This document shows, piece by piece, positions 18,353 to 27,401 of a DNA stretch of 64,000 nucleotides. The stretch spans positions 620,001-684,000 of the forward strand of contig NZ_CP017674.1 in NCBI RefSeq assembly GCF_001792815.1. Direction: 5' to 3'. This DNA is from Microbacterium sp. BH-3-3-3 (lineage in GTDB: Bacteria > Actinomycetota > Actinomycetes > Actinomycetales > Microbacteriaceae). Position 1 is the stretch's first letter. Every line of letters starts with the position of its first letter. A program made the position numbers and the translations under genes. The notes beneath the pieces are model-generated. The model saw nothing but the letters and a program-made list of their open reading frames with translations. It was not told the origin of the DNA and did not search any database.

Positions 18353-19647
18353 GAACCGTCGATCTCGTCTCGACCGCCGTCGCGAACACCTTCCGCTCCA
18401 AGACGCGCACGATCCTCACCGTGCTGGCGATCTTCGTGGGTGCCTTCACCCTGACCATCACGAACGGCCTCGGTACGGGCATCAACGCGTTCATCGACAA
18501 GACGGTCGCCTCGATGGGGGCCTCCGACGTGCTCACGGTGACCAAGACGACGTCGGCGACCTCGACCGGGCCGCAGAAGTACGATCCGGATGCCGTCGCC
18601 TCGGCGCAGCAGACCGGCGGCCGCCCCGGCGCCACGGGTGAGGTGACGGCGCTCACCGATCAGGACATCGCGACCGTCTCGCAGCTCCCCGGCGTGGAGA
18701 AGGTCGTTCCCGTGACCTCAGTGTCGATCGACTACGTCGAGGCCCCCGGCGGGGACCCCTACACGGCGCAGGTGGGCAGTCTCGTGGCCGGGCAGACGCC
18801 GCAGATCGCCGACGGGGCGGCGCCCGACGATGCCTCCGACGCGCTGCAGGTCGCGCTCCCCGACGCGCTGGTCGCACCCCTGGGGTTCGCCGACGCGAGC
18901 GACGCGGTGGGCGCGACCGTGACGATCGCCGTCACCGACCCGGTGCGCGCGCAGCACCTCGTCGAGGCGACCGTGAGCGGAGTGACCGAAGCGGCCTTCG
19001 GCGGGACGACCTCGCTCACGACCAACTCGGCGCTCGAGAAGACGCTGTTCACCCTGCAGAACACCGGCGTGCCCGCCGACCAGCTCGACCGCTACGCCTC
19101 GGCGAGCGCGACGGTGTCGTCGTCGGCGACGACCGCGCAGATCGACGAGGTCAAGGCCGCGCTGACCGACGCGGGGTACACGGGAACCACCGTCGCCGAT
19201 CAGCTCGGCACGTTCGAGTCGGTGATCGACGGCATCGTGCTGGTGCTCAACGCGTTCGCGGTCATCGCCCTCCTGGCGGCGAGCTTCGGAATCGTCAACA
19301 CCCTGCTGATGTCGGTGCAGGAGCGCACCCGCGAGATCGGTCTGATGAAGGCCATGGGAATGGGCAGCGGTCGCGTCTTCACCCTGTTCAGCCTCGAGGC
19401 GATCTTCATCGGTCTGCTGGGCAGCGCTCTCGGCGCAGTCATCGCGATCGGTGTCGGCACCGCCGTCAGCGCGCAACTCGCGGCGAGCCTGTTCAGCGAT
19501 CTGCCCGGGCTGCAGCTGATCGCCTTCGACCCGGTGTCGATTCTGCTGACCGTGCTCGCGGTGATGGGGATCGCGTTCCTCGCGGGGACGCTCCCGGCGG
19601 CGCGCGCCGCGCGGGCCGACCCCGTGGAGTCGCTGCGATACGAGTGA
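18349..19647 (+). CDS. FtsX/MacB-family ABC permease
   Basis: Permease of 432 aa with one N-terminal transmembrane helix (about residues 20-40), a large extracytoplasmic MacB_PCD domain (about 45-275), and three C-terminal helices of the FtsX fold (VLNAFAVIALLAASFGIVNTLLM, IFIGLLGSALGAVIAIGVG, ILLTVLAVMGIAFLAGTLPA), ending in the family's PAARAARADPVESLRYE. It forms a type VII exporter with the preceding ATPase. A strong terminator follows. Confidence 0.93.
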   Translation: MRTVDLVSTAVANTFRSKTRTILTVLAIFVGAFTLTITNGLGTGINAFIDKTVASMGASDVLTVTKTTSATSTGPQKYDPDAVASAQQTGGRPGATGEVTALTDQDIATVSQLPGVEKVVPVTSVSIDYVEAPGGDPYTAQVGSLVAGQTPQIADGAAPDDASDALQVALPDALVAPLGFADASDAVGATVTIAVTDPVRAQHLVEATVSGVTEAAFGGTTSLTTNSALEKTLFTLQNTGVPADQLDRYASASATVSSSATTAQIDEVKAALTDAGYTGTTVADQLGTFESVIDGIVLVLNAFAVIALLAASFGIVNTLLMSVQERTREIGLMKAMGMGSGRVFTLFSLEAIFIGLLGSALGAVIAIGVGTAVSAQLAASLFSDLPGLQLIAFDPVSILLTVLAVMGIAFLAGTLPAARAARADPVESLRYE

Positions 19648-19659
19648 CGGCGGTGCGCC

Positions 19660-19712
19660 GAGCGGCGGGCCGGGGCGGCGGCGGATCATGCCGATGCCCC
19701 GGCCCGCCGCTC
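19660..19712 (+). terminator. 17-bp stem hairpin after the ABC permease gene
   Basis: Perfect inverted repeat GAGCGGCGGGCCGGGGC (19660-19676) and its complement (19696-19712) with a 19-nt loop, 12 bp after the permease stop. There is no long T run, as is common for high-GC actinobacterial terminators. Confidence 0.7.
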
Positions 19713-19795
19713 GCGCGCGGCTATCTCGCTACGACCACCGCGCCGCCGCGCGCAACCCCGACGGCGGTGGACTGATCGTCTGTCATGCTCGGGCA

Positions 19796-20785
19796 GTGAA
19801 GTCGTTCCGTTGCCGCGTCTGCGGAAATCCCCTGTTCTTCGAGAACTCGGTCTGCCTCTCGTGCGGCACCGGCCTCGGTTACTCGCGCGAAGAGGCCGAG
19901 ATCGTGCCGGTCGATGCCCGGGGCCGGTACATCGACGCCGCCGGACTCGTCTGGCACGTCTGCCGCAACCTCAACCTGTCGGGCTGCACGTGGCTCTCCC
20001 GCTTCGAGGGCGGCCAGTGCTCGGCCTGCGAGCTGACCCGCGTGCGGCCGAACGACGCCGACGCCCGGGGTCTGTCGCAGTACCCGGTCGCCGAACGTGC
20101 CAAGCGGTGGCTGCTCGTCGACCTCGACCGCCTCGGCATCCCGATCGCGAGCAAGGCCGAAGACCCCGATCGCGGCCTCTGCTTCGACCTGCTGTCGAGC
20201 GTGGCCGAGAACGTCACCATCGGTCACGCCGACGGCGTGATCACGATCGATCTGGCCGAGAGCGACGACGCCCACCGCGTGCGCGTGCAGGGGCAGCTCG
20301 GTGAGCCCTATCGCACGATGCTCGGCCACTTCCGCCACGAGGTCGGGCACTACGTCGAGTGGGTCTTCGTCGAGGGCACCGACCGCATCGCCGAGGCGCG
20401 CGCTTTGTTCGGCGACGAGACCGCCGACTACCAGGCCGAGATCGACCGCCACTACTCCGAGGGCCCGCCGAGCGACTGGCCGGAGCGGTACATCTCGACC
20501 TACGCGAGCATGCACCCCTATGAGGACTTCGCCGAGACGTGGGCGCACGTGCTGCACATCACCGACACGATCGAGACGGCCTCCACCTTCGGGCTGACGA
20601 GCGTGTCGAGCCCCAGTGAGGTGCCGCGCTTCCGCGAGTTCGTCACCGAGGTGTGGATGCCGCTGGCCGTGGCCCTCAACATGGTCAACCGCTCCATGGG
20701 CAAGAACGACCTCTACCCGTTCGCCCTCCCCGACCCCGTGCTCGACAAGCTCGACTTCGTCGCGTCGCTGCTGTCCACCCGCTGA
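19796..20785 (+). CDS. zinc-ribbon metallopeptidase (Peptidase_Mx-like)
   Basis: Protein of 329 aa starting GTG 19796. Two Cys pairs at the N-terminus (C6/C9, C20/C23) form a zinc ribbon, and further cysteines are at 56, 64, 75 and 78. The HEVGH motif at 181-185 with a downstream EDFAETWAHVLHI segment is the active site of the putative zinc-binding metallopeptidase family (PF15887-like). It has no signal peptide, so it is probably cytosolic. The substrate is unknown. It stands alone between the ABC terminator and the convergent AraC gene. Confidence 0.85.
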   Translation: MKSFRCRVCGNPLFFENSVCLSCGTGLGYSREEAEIVPVDARGRYIDAAGLVWHVCRNLNLSGCTWLSRFEGGQCSACELTRVRPNDADARGLSQYPVAERAKRWLLVDLDRLGIPIASKAEDPDRGLCFDLLSSVAENVTIGHADGVITIDLAESDDAHRVRVQGQLGEPYRTMLGHFRHEVGHYVEWVFVEGTDRIAEARALFGDETADYQAEIDRHYSEGPPSDWPERYISTYASMHPYEDFAETWAHVLHITDTIETASTFGLTSVSSPSEVPRFREFVTEVWMPLAVALNMVNRSMGKNDLYPFALPDPVLDKLDFVASLLSTR

Positions 20786-20798
20786 GCGGGCTCGGACC

Positions 20799-21578
20799 TC
20801 ACGACGGCGCCGCGAACGCGCCGGGCGTCACACCCCACACTCGGCGGAAGTGCCGGGTCAGGTGCGCCTGATCGTAGAAGCCCGTCTGCGCGGCGGCGTC
20901 GGCCGGACGGCATCCGTTCCCCAGCAGCCGCCGCGCGGCGTCGACCCGTCGCCCCACGAGGTACCGGTGCGGGGCGATGCCGTACGTGTCGGAGAACACC
21001 CGCACCGCGTGGCTCGGGTGGGCGCCCAGTTCGGCGGCCGCCGCCGCGATCGTGAACGACTCCGTGTAGCGGGAGTCGAGCAGCGCGCGAAGCCGGCGTG
21101 CGAGGGGCACGTCGCGCGTCGCCGGGCGGGCCGTTCCGGCGTGGCGGTACACGGCATCGCGCACGGCCAGCAGCCAGTGCTCGGCCGCCATCTCGTCACC
21201 CGGGTGCGCCAGGGCCGCGTGCACCCTCCGCGCGGCCGCGTGCGCGGGCGGCGCCGTGACGGTGGGCCGGTGCGCGATCCGGCCCGTCAGCTCGTCGGGG
21301 AGCCAGTCGCGCCGAAGGTAGAGCACCTGCTTGCGGTACCCCGACCCGGTGACGGCCGGGCGCCCGTCGTGGGCGACGCCCGGGGGCAGCAGGGTCACCG
21401 CGGCGGGCGATGCCCGGTGCTCCGCGCGGTCGAGGGCGTACGTCACCGCGCCGCGGTCGACGAGCATGACGGCCCAGTCCTCGTGCGTGTGCATCGGATA
21501 GCTGTGCGCGAAGCTCGCGTGGTAGACCTCGCGCAGCATCGGCACGTCCGGGTGCCACGCGCGCACCCGGTTCTCCAT
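20799..21578 (-). CDS. AraC-family transcriptional regulator
   Basis: Regulator of 259 aa. The N-terminal cupin-like sensor includes HASFAHSYPMHTHEDWAVMLVDRGAV, and the C-terminal double HTH (about residues 160-255) ends FYDQAHLTRHFRRVWGVTPGAF, the AraC consensus. It starts at ATG 21578. It is divergent, 48 bp away, from a DUF2000 gene, an arrangement that suggests it controls DUF2000 expression; AraC-DUF2000 pairs are common. Confidence 0.93.
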   Translation of the reverse strand: MENRVRAWHPDVPMLREVYHASFAHSYPMHTHEDWAVMLVDRGAVTYALDRAEHRASPAAVTLLPPGVAHDGRPAVTGSGYRKQVLYLRRDWLPDELTGRIAHRPTVTAPPAHAAARRVHAALAHPGDEMAAEHWLLAVRDAVYRHAGTARPATRDVPLARRLRALLDSRYTESFTIAAAAAELGAHPSHAVRVFSDTYGIAPHRYLVGRRVDAARRLLGNGCRPADAAAQTGFYDQAHLTRHFRRVWGVTPGAFAAPS

Positions 21579-21626
21579 GCAAGAAACGTACAAGACGCCG
21601 CAGCGCCCCGTAGCGATGCTGGAGGG

Positions 21627-22067
21627 ATGACCGACGACACCGCCTCCCCCGCCCCGCTGTTCGACACGAAGGTGGTCGTGGTGCTCGCCGACGACCTCTC
21701 GGCCTGGCAGGAGCTCAACGTCACCGCGTTCCTCGCCTCGGGCATCGCCACCAGCGCACCCGACCTCGTCGGCGAGCCCTACCGCGACGCCGACGGCACC
21801 GACTACCTGCCGATGCTCCGCCAGCCCGTGATGGTGCTCACCTCCGACGCGGCTCTCCTGGGCCGCGCGCGGGCGAAGGCAGCCGCGCGCGACGACATCG
21901 CCCTGGCGATCTACACGCGCGAGCTGTTCACGACCTCGCACGACGCCGCCAATCGGGCCGCCGTCGCCGCCGTCGCCGCCGCCGACCTCGATCTGGTGGG
22001 CATCGCCGTGCGCGGCCCACGCAACGCCGTGGACCGCATCGTCAAGGGCGCCGTCTTCCACGCCTGA
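21627..22067 (+). CDS. DUF2000 protein
   Basis: DUF2000 family member of 146 aa (FDTKVVVVLADDLSAWQELNVTAFLASGI at the start, RGPRNAVDRIVKGAVFHA at the end). The family has a peptidyl-tRNA-hydrolase-like alpha/beta fold, and its biochemical role is not established. The ribosome site GGAGGG lies immediately upstream of ATG 21627. It probably shares a control region with the divergent AraC gene. Confidence 0.9.
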   Translation: MTDDTASPAPLFDTKVVVVLADDLSAWQELNVTAFLASGIATSAPDLVGEPYRDADGTDYLPMLRQPVMVLTSDAALLGRARAKAAARDDIALAIYTRELFTTSHDAANRAAVAAVAAADLDLVGIAVRGPRNAVDRIVKGAVFHA

Positions 22068-22137
22068 ACCCCGGGACCGGGGGCGATGCGGTGCGGCCGC
22101 GCACCTCAGTGAGGCCGAAGGCGCCGCGGCACCCGTT

Positions 22138-22566
22138 CTAGTCGAGCGCCGCAGCCGCCGTCGCGGTGTCCAGCAGCGATGCCACCGCTTCTTGCTGTTT
22201 CACGTCGATCCCCGAGAGGGCGGCCGAGAAGGCGTCGTCGAAGCGGGTGAGGCAGTCCCACGGTTCGACGCTCAGATCGACCTGGGCGAAGATGTGGTTC
22301 GCGCGCCGGTCGTCGAGGTCGACCTCGCGGCGCAGGATGTCTCGGCGCACGAGGCGGTCGACGATGGTGGTCACTCCCGCCGACGTGACCCCGAGGTGCT
22401 GTCGCAGTTCCGAGGGGCGGATGCCGGGATTCCGGGTGATGTGCAGCACGGTGACGACGTCGACCTCGTTCAAGCCCAGAATGCGGCGGGCCTCGGCGAG
22501 ACAGCGCGCTCGTTCCACGAGATACCGGTTCAGCGCGGCAACGACAGGGGAGGATTCGTTCGTCAT
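22138..22566 (-). CDS. MarR-family transcriptional regulator
   Basis: MarR winged-helix protein of 142 aa: a dimerisation helix at the start, recognition part LRQHLGVTSAGVTTIVDRLVRRDILRREVDLDDRRANHIFAQ (about residues 52-95) with the basic wing, and a C-terminal dimer helix. No neighbouring target is obvious: DUF2000 is convergent and the LacI gene upstream is separately transcribed. The ligand is unknown. Confidence 0.88.
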   Translation of the reverse strand: MTNESSPVVAALNRYLVERARCLAEARRILGLNEVDVVTVLHITRNPGIRPSELRQHLGVTSAGVTTIVDRLVRRDILRREVDLDDRRANHIFAQVDLSVEPWDCLTRFDDAFSAALSGIDVKQQEAVASLLDTATAAAALD

Positions 22567-22768
22567 ATCGATTCAGTTCGTTTCGCGGCTCTTCTGCGCG
22601 TGTACACCTCACGGTACCCGGCGGGGCGTCGGCACCCGCCGCGGCGCGGGGCACTTGACATCGCGACCGTTGTGGTGGGGGCGCCCGTCCAGGTCTGCGG
22701 CGCGACCTCGGTGACGCGACCTGCACGGCGTTCGAGAGCGGCTCCAGCTGGATGTCGCGCGACAGGCG

Positions 22769-23794
22769 TCAGGTTCGCGCGTCGGCCAGCGACGCGCCGG
22801 CGATGCGACGACAACTCGCCAGGCTCTGCTGCACGGGAGCACCTGCTCCGTCGAGGGCACCCACCAGTACCTCGACCCCCATCCTGCCCAGTTGCGCCGC
22901 GGGTGCTTCCCACACCTCGAGGGGAGGATCGATCATTGCGGCCATCTCGGCGCTGGACGCGATCATCACGATCGAGATGTCGTCCGGCACCGTGATGCCC
23001 TGGCGCCTGAGGTGTGTCACGAACCCCGCGGTCGCCCCGTCGTTATGGGTGATCACCGCGGTGACGTCCGGGTACTCAGCGAGCAGTCGGGCCGCCGCGC
23101 GCGCGCCTCCGACCGCCGTGGGTTCGCAGCCGAGCGAGTCGAACGTGAAGCCACGGCGCTCCGCCTGTTCCTCGAGGGCGCGCATGATGCGCAGCGGGGG
23201 TGCGTACCCGCTCGGTGTCGGGGGCCACGGCGACGCTTCCAGCAGGAGCATCCGGCGGTGCCCTCGCTCGTACAGCGCGTCGACCGCTTCGCCGATCGTC
23301 GTCTCGAAGTCGACGTCGACATAGGGCACGCCCTCGAGGCGGGCGGTGCGGCCGATGAGCGCGTACGGCACACGGGCAGACTCGAGATAGTCGACCCGAT
23401 AGTCGTCGAGCCTGACCTCCATCACGATGACGCCTTCGACCAGCCCGGAGCCGACGAGGTCGGCCAGTGCCTCTCGATCGTTTCCGGCGGGCGAGACCAC
23501 CAGCGTGTAGCCGAGTTCGTGAGCGCGCTCCCCCGCTCCGGAGAAGAACCCGAACATCGCACCGGCGACGGCCTGATCGTGCACCGGATAGAGCAGGGCG
23601 ATCACTCGCGTCCGCCGCGATGCCAGAGCCCGCGCCAGCACATTGGGCCGGTACCCCACGTCGACCATCGCCTGTTCGACGCGCGCTCGCGTCTCGGCGG
23701 TGACCGGTTTGGTGCCGTTGACCACGAAGGACACCGTCGCCAGAGACACCCCGGCAAGCCGGGCGACTTCGCTCATCGTCGCCATGGTCGACAT
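22769..23794 (-). CDS. LacI-family sugar-responsive repressor
   Basis: Repressor of 341 aa with the N-terminal LacI HTH (MSEVARLAGVSLATVSFVVNGTKPVTAETRARVEQAM) and hinge helix RPNVLARALASRRT, followed by a periplasmic-binding-protein-like effector domain. It is divergent from the carbohydrate operon beginning at 23971, and the intergenic region holds a perfect LacI-type palindrome, so it almost certainly represses that operon and perhaps itself. Three in-frame ATGs lie at 23794, 23785 and 23776; GAGGAGG upstream suits 23785 best by spacing, so the exact start is open. Confidence 0.93.
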   Translation of the reverse strand: MSTMATMSEVARLAGVSLATVSFVVNGTKPVTAETRARVEQAMVDVGYRPNVLARALASRRTRVIALLYPVHDQAVAGAMFGFFSGAGERAHELGYTLVVSPAGNDREALADLVGSGLVEGVIVMEVRLDDYRVDYLESARVPYALIGRTARLEGVPYVDVDFETTIGEAVDALYERGHRRMLLLEASPWPPTPSGYAPPLRIMRALEEQAERRGFTFDSLGCEPTAVGGARAAARLLAEYPDVTAVITHNDGATAGFVTHLRRQGITVPDDISIVMIASSAEMAAMIDPPLEVWEAPAAQLGRMGVEVLVGALDGAGAPVQQSLASCRRIAGASLADART

Positions 23795-23881
23795 CGCCTC
23801 CTCGCGCGGATTCCGAACGCACTGCGTCCGAGTGTCTCACGGTGCACAGGACCACTCGCGCAGAGTCCGTGGACGGAGGAC

Positions 23882-23938
23882 TTGACAACATTCAGTCCGT
23901 GAGCGCATGATGATGCGCATCGGTAAAGCGCTTTACCG
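23882..23938 (+). promoter_or_regulatory. promoter and perfect LacI operator of the sugar operon
   Basis: TTGACA (23882-23887) is followed 18 bp later by CATGAT (23906-23911), a likely -35/-10 pair. Just downstream lies CGGTAAAGCGCTTTACCG (23921-23938), an exact 18-bp palindrome with the central CG of LacI/CcpA-type operators. A repressor bound here would block transcription start. The dehydrogenase start codon follows at 23971 with AGGAGG. Confidence 0.88.
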
Positions 23939-23970
23939 GCTTGCATCGCTCTCAACGAGGAGGACCGAGC

Positions 23971-25161
23971 GTGACGACCCAGAACCCCACGCCGCCGGCG
24001 ATCCGAGTGGCCCTGATCGGCTACTCGTTCATGGGCCGCGTCCATGCCCAGGCATGGTCCAGTGCCCCTCGTTTCTTTGACATCGGCGCGCCGGTCTCCC
24101 TCGAGGCCGTCTGCGGTCGCGACGCCGAAGCGACGGGCACTTTCGCTCGGCGTTTCGGCATCCCCCGCACCTTCGGCGACTGGCGCGAGGCGGTCGCCGA
24201 CCCCGACATCACGGTCATCGACATCTGCACCCCCGGTTCGTCCCACGCCGAGATCGCGCTCGCGGCACTCGCGGCGGGCAAACACGTTCTCTGCGAGAAG
24301 CCCCTGGCCAACACCCTCCAGGACGCCGCACAGATGAGGGATGCCGCAGCCTCCGCCGCACTCGACGGCATCCGATCGATGGTGGGCTTCAGCTATCGAC
24401 GCACTCCCGCCCTGGCATACGCCCGCGAGCTCGTGCGGAACGGTCGGCTCGGACAGATCCGCCACATTCGCGCCCGGTACCTGCAGGACTGGATCGTCGA
24501 TCCGGAGTTTCCTCTGGTCTGGCGACTTCAGGCGGACGCTGCCGGCTCGGGCGCGCTCGGCGACATCGGTGCGCACATCATCGACCTCGCGACCTTCGTG
24601 ACCGGTCATCGACTGGTGGGCGTGAGCGCGCTGACCGAAACCTTCGTCCGCACCAGGCCGCTCGCCGCGGAGTCCGCGGGTTTGACGGCCGATCGGTCGG
24701 AGAAGAACGCAGCGCGGGGCCCCGTCACCGTCGACGACTCGACCGTCTTCATCGGTCGCACCGACGGCGGTGCGCTGGCGAGCTTCGAGGCCACCCGACT
24801 CGCTCCGGGATCGAAGAACGCGATGCGGCTCGAGATCGACGGATCACTCGGGTCCCTGTCCTTCGACTTCGAATCGCTCAACGAACTGCTCTTCCACGAC
24901 CACACGCTGCCGGCGGCCGAGAACGGCTTCCGTCGGATTCTCGTGACCGAACCCGACCACCCCTATGCGGGGGCATGGTGGCCGGCCGGTCACGGCCTCG
25001 GCTATGACCACCTGTTCGTGCATCAAGCCGCCGACTTCGCGCGAGCCATCGCCGAAGGGATCGACCCCGAACCCTCCTTCACCGATGGCTTCGAGGTGCA
25101 GCGAGTGCTGGACGCCGTCCAGAACAGTGCCGCCGATTCCGCCGCTTGGACCCAGATCTAA
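23971..25161 (+). CDS. Gfo/Idh/MocA oxidoreductase
   Basis: NAD(P)-dependent sugar dehydrogenase-like protein of 396 aa. The Rossmann start is VALIGYSFMGRVHAQAW, and the family EKP motif is in HVLCEKPLANTLQDA; the substrate-binding part has GALGDIGAHIIDLATFV. GTG 23971 follows AGGAGG. It opens the LacI-controlled operon with an ABC importer, a ThuA-like protein and a second dehydrogenase. Such sets are associated with oxidation of di- or monosaccharides or inositols, often via 3-keto sugars; the actual sugar is not determinable here. Confidence 0.92.
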   Translation: MTTQNPTPPAIRVALIGYSFMGRVHAQAWSSAPRFFDIGAPVSLEAVCGRDAEATGTFARRFGIPRTFGDWREAVADPDITVIDICTPGSSHAEIALAALAAGKHVLCEKPLANTLQDAAQMRDAAASAALDGIRSMVGFSYRRTPALAYARELVRNGRLGQIRHIRARYLQDWIVDPEFPLVWRLQADAAGSGALGDIGAHIIDLATFVTGHRLVGVSALTETFVRTRPLAAESAGLTADRSEKNAARGPVTVDDSTVFIGRTDGGALASFEATRLAPGSKNAMRLEIDGSLGSLSFDFESLNELLFHDHTLPAAENGFRRILVTEPDHPYAGAWWPAGHGLGYDHLFVHQAADFARAIAEGIDPEPSFTDGFEVQRVLDAVQNSAADSAAWTQI

Positions 25162-25210
25162 CCCACCGAGGACCCTCCTCACCACGAAGACACACGGCAA
25201 GGGAGCCACA

Positions 25211-26431
25211 ATGAGAACCCACACGACAGTGCTCGCCGCGATCGCGATCGCCTCGAGCACCGCACTCCTGCTCACCGGATGCAGCGGATCGAGTGGCGGG
25301 TCGCCCAGCGGCGACGCCTCCTCTCTCACGCTGCTGGACTACTACAGCAACGAACCCGACAACGGGTTCATCCAGGCGGCCGTCGACAAATGCGCGGCGG
25401 AGCTGAATGTGACGGTCACGCGCGAGGCCGTCCCCGGCAAGGACCTCGTGCAGAAGGTGCTGCAGAAGGCATCCAGCCGCACCCTCCCGGACGTGCTGAT
25501 GCTCGACAACCCCGACGTGCAGGAGATCGCGGCCACCGGAGGCCTCTCCCCGCTCTCCACGTACGACGTCGACACGTCGGGCTTCGCCAAGGGCATGCTG
25601 GATGCCGCCACCTACGAGGGCGAGGTGTACGGGCTGGCCCCGACGGCCAACACTCTCGGGCTGTTCTACAACGCCGATCTGCTCGCCGCACAGGGCATCG
25701 CTCCGCCCACGACCTGGGCGGAGCTGAAGGATGCCGCCGCGAAGCTCACCACCGGCGACACCTACGGCCTCGCCTTCTCCGCGATCGCCACGTTCGAGGG
25801 CAGCTGGCAGTTCCTGCCGTTCATGTGGACGAACGGCGGAGACGAAGCCGACCTCACGAACCCCAAAGTGGCGCAAGCGCTGCAGCTGTGGGTCGATCTC
25901 GTCCAGAGTGGATCCGCATCGTCGAGCGTCGTCAACTGGGGACAGCAAGACGTCGAGGACCAGTTCGAGGCCGGCAAGGCGGCGATGATGATCAACGGTC
26001 CCTGGCAGATCCCGTCGTTGAACGCCTCGGGCATCAACTGGAAGTCGGTCCAGGTGCCGGTGAACGAAGCGGGGCAGACCCCCGTCGCTCCCCTTGGCGG
26101 CGAGGTCTGGACCGTGCCGGTGACCGGAGACGACGCGAAGCAGGCCACTGCCGCCCGCTTCGTCGAGTGCATGTCCAGCGATGACAACCAGCTCACGCTC
26201 GCGACGGAGCGCTTCACCGTGCCGACGAAGGAAGCCCTTGCCACCGAGTACGCCAGCAAGGTGCCGGACATGGCCGCGTTCACCGAGCAGGTGCAGAACG
26301 CCCGGTCGCGCACGGGCGAGCTGGGCACGGGGTGGCCGACGGCCGCCACGCAGATCTACACCGCGATCCAACTCGCGTTGACCGGTCAGGCGTCGGCGAG
26401 CGACGCGTTCGCGAAGGCCGCGCAGGGTTGA
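25211..26431 (+). CDS. ABC sugar-binding lipoprotein
   Basis: Extracellular solute-binding protein (family 1) of 406 aa. The N-terminus has a signal peptide ending in lipobox LLLTGC, so the mature protein is anchored by Cys24-type lipidation. The body has features of family-1 carbohydrate binders (GLAPTANTLGLFYNADLLAAQGI, AAMMINGPWQIPSL). It delivers substrate to the two permeases downstream. No ATPase gene is in the operon, so a shared MsiK-like ATPase elsewhere is likely, as is usual in actinobacteria. Confidence 0.94.
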   Translation: MRTHTTVLAAIAIASSTALLLTGCSGSSGGSPSGDASSLTLLDYYSNEPDNGFIQAAVDKCAAELNVTVTREAVPGKDLVQKVLQKASSRTLPDVLMLDNPDVQEIAATGGLSPLSTYDVDTSGFAKGMLDAATYEGEVYGLAPTANTLGLFYNADLLAAQGIAPPTTWAELKDAAAKLTTGDTYGLAFSAIATFEGSWQFLPFMWTNGGDEADLTNPKVAQALQLWVDLVQSGSASSSVVNWGQQDVEDQFEAGKAAMMINGPWQIPSLNASGINWKSVQVPVNEAGQTPVAPLGGEVWTVPVTGDDAKQATAARFVECMSSDDNQLTLATERFTVPTKEALATEYASKVPDMAAFTEQVQNARSRTGELGTGWPTAATQIYTAIQLALTGQASASDAFAKAAQG

Positions 26432-26438
26432 TCAGTTC

Positions 26439-27392
26439 ATGACTGCCGTCATCGCAGAGGTGCCGGGTCCGACGCACGTCGGGCCCGGCACCGGGCGCCC
26501 ACGTCGCCGGACCCGCATCACCCGAGAAAGCTTGATGAAGGCGTCCTTCATCGTTCCCGCCGCGCTCTACGTCGTCCTCTTCTTCGGTTACCCCGTGGTG
26601 AAGAACGTGATGATGAGCCTGCAGGCTTACACCTCGAAGACCTTCTTCACCGGTCAGGCCCCCTGGGTCGGACTGGAGAACTACGTCACCGTCTTCACCA
26701 GCCAGCTCTTCGGGCCGGCCATGCTCAACACGATGCTGTTCACGGTCGGCTCGATCGCCGGCCAATTCGTGATCGGCTTGGCACTCGCCCTGTTCTTCGC
26801 ACGACGCTTCGCCCTGTCGGGCCTGCTGCGTTCGCTGCTGCTGCTGCCGTGGCTGTTGCCACTCATCGTGTCCAGCGCCACCTGGCGTTCGATCCTCGAC
26901 AACGACAGCGGCGTCCTCAACGGGCTGCTCGTCTCGCTGGGTCTCGGAGCGGTCCCGTGGCTCACCAGCACGCAGTTCGCGTTGATCGCGGTGATCATGG
27001 TGAACGTCTGGATCGGCATCCCGTTCAACGTCACGATCCTCTACGGCGGTATCAAGGAGATCCCCGCCGAGCTTTATGAAGCCGGTGCTCTCGACGGCGC
27101 CGTGGGCTGGAAAGCGTTCCGTCACATCACCTGGCCGAACCTCCGACCCGTCGTGAGTGTGGTGCTCGTGCTGGGCGTCGTCTACACGGTCAAGGTGCTC
27201 GACATCATCCTGGGGTTGACCAACGGCGGCCCCGCCAACGCCACCCAGACGATCGCCGTGCGCTCCTACCAGGAATCGTTCGTGAACTTCGACTTCGGGG
27301 TGGGGGCGGCGTTCAGCAACATCCTGATCGTCATCTCGCTGCTGTTCGCCATCATCTATCTGCGCGCCAACCGCCGCGCCGTCGACGAGTAG
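26439..27392 (+). CDS. sugar ABC permease (MalF/UgpA-type)
   Basis: Membrane permease of 317 aa with six transmembrane helices. The EAA loop (EAGALDGAVGWKAFRHITWPNLRP) contacts the ATPase. An N-terminal ~30-residue cytoplasmic segment rich in Pro/Arg precedes TM1 (FIVPAALYVVLFFGYPVVKNVMMSL). It begins 8 bp after the binding-protein gene and pairs with the next gene as the MalF-like half. Confidence 0.94.
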   Translation: MTAVIAEVPGPTHVGPGTGRPRRRTRITRESLMKASFIVPAALYVVLFFGYPVVKNVMMSLQAYTSKTFFTGQAPWVGLENYVTVFTSQLFGPAMLNTMLFTVGSIAGQFVIGLALALFFARRFALSGLLRSLLLLPWLLPLIVSSATWRSILDNDSGVLNGLLVSLGLGAVPWLTSTQFALIAVIMVNVWIGIPFNVTILYGGIKEIPAELYEAGALDGAVGWKAFRHITWPNLRPVVSVVLVLGVVYTVKVLDIILGLTNGGPANATQTIAVRSYQESFVNFDFGVGAAFSNILIVISLLFAIIYLRANRRAVDE

Positions 27393-27401
27393 GAGCCCTC
27401 C

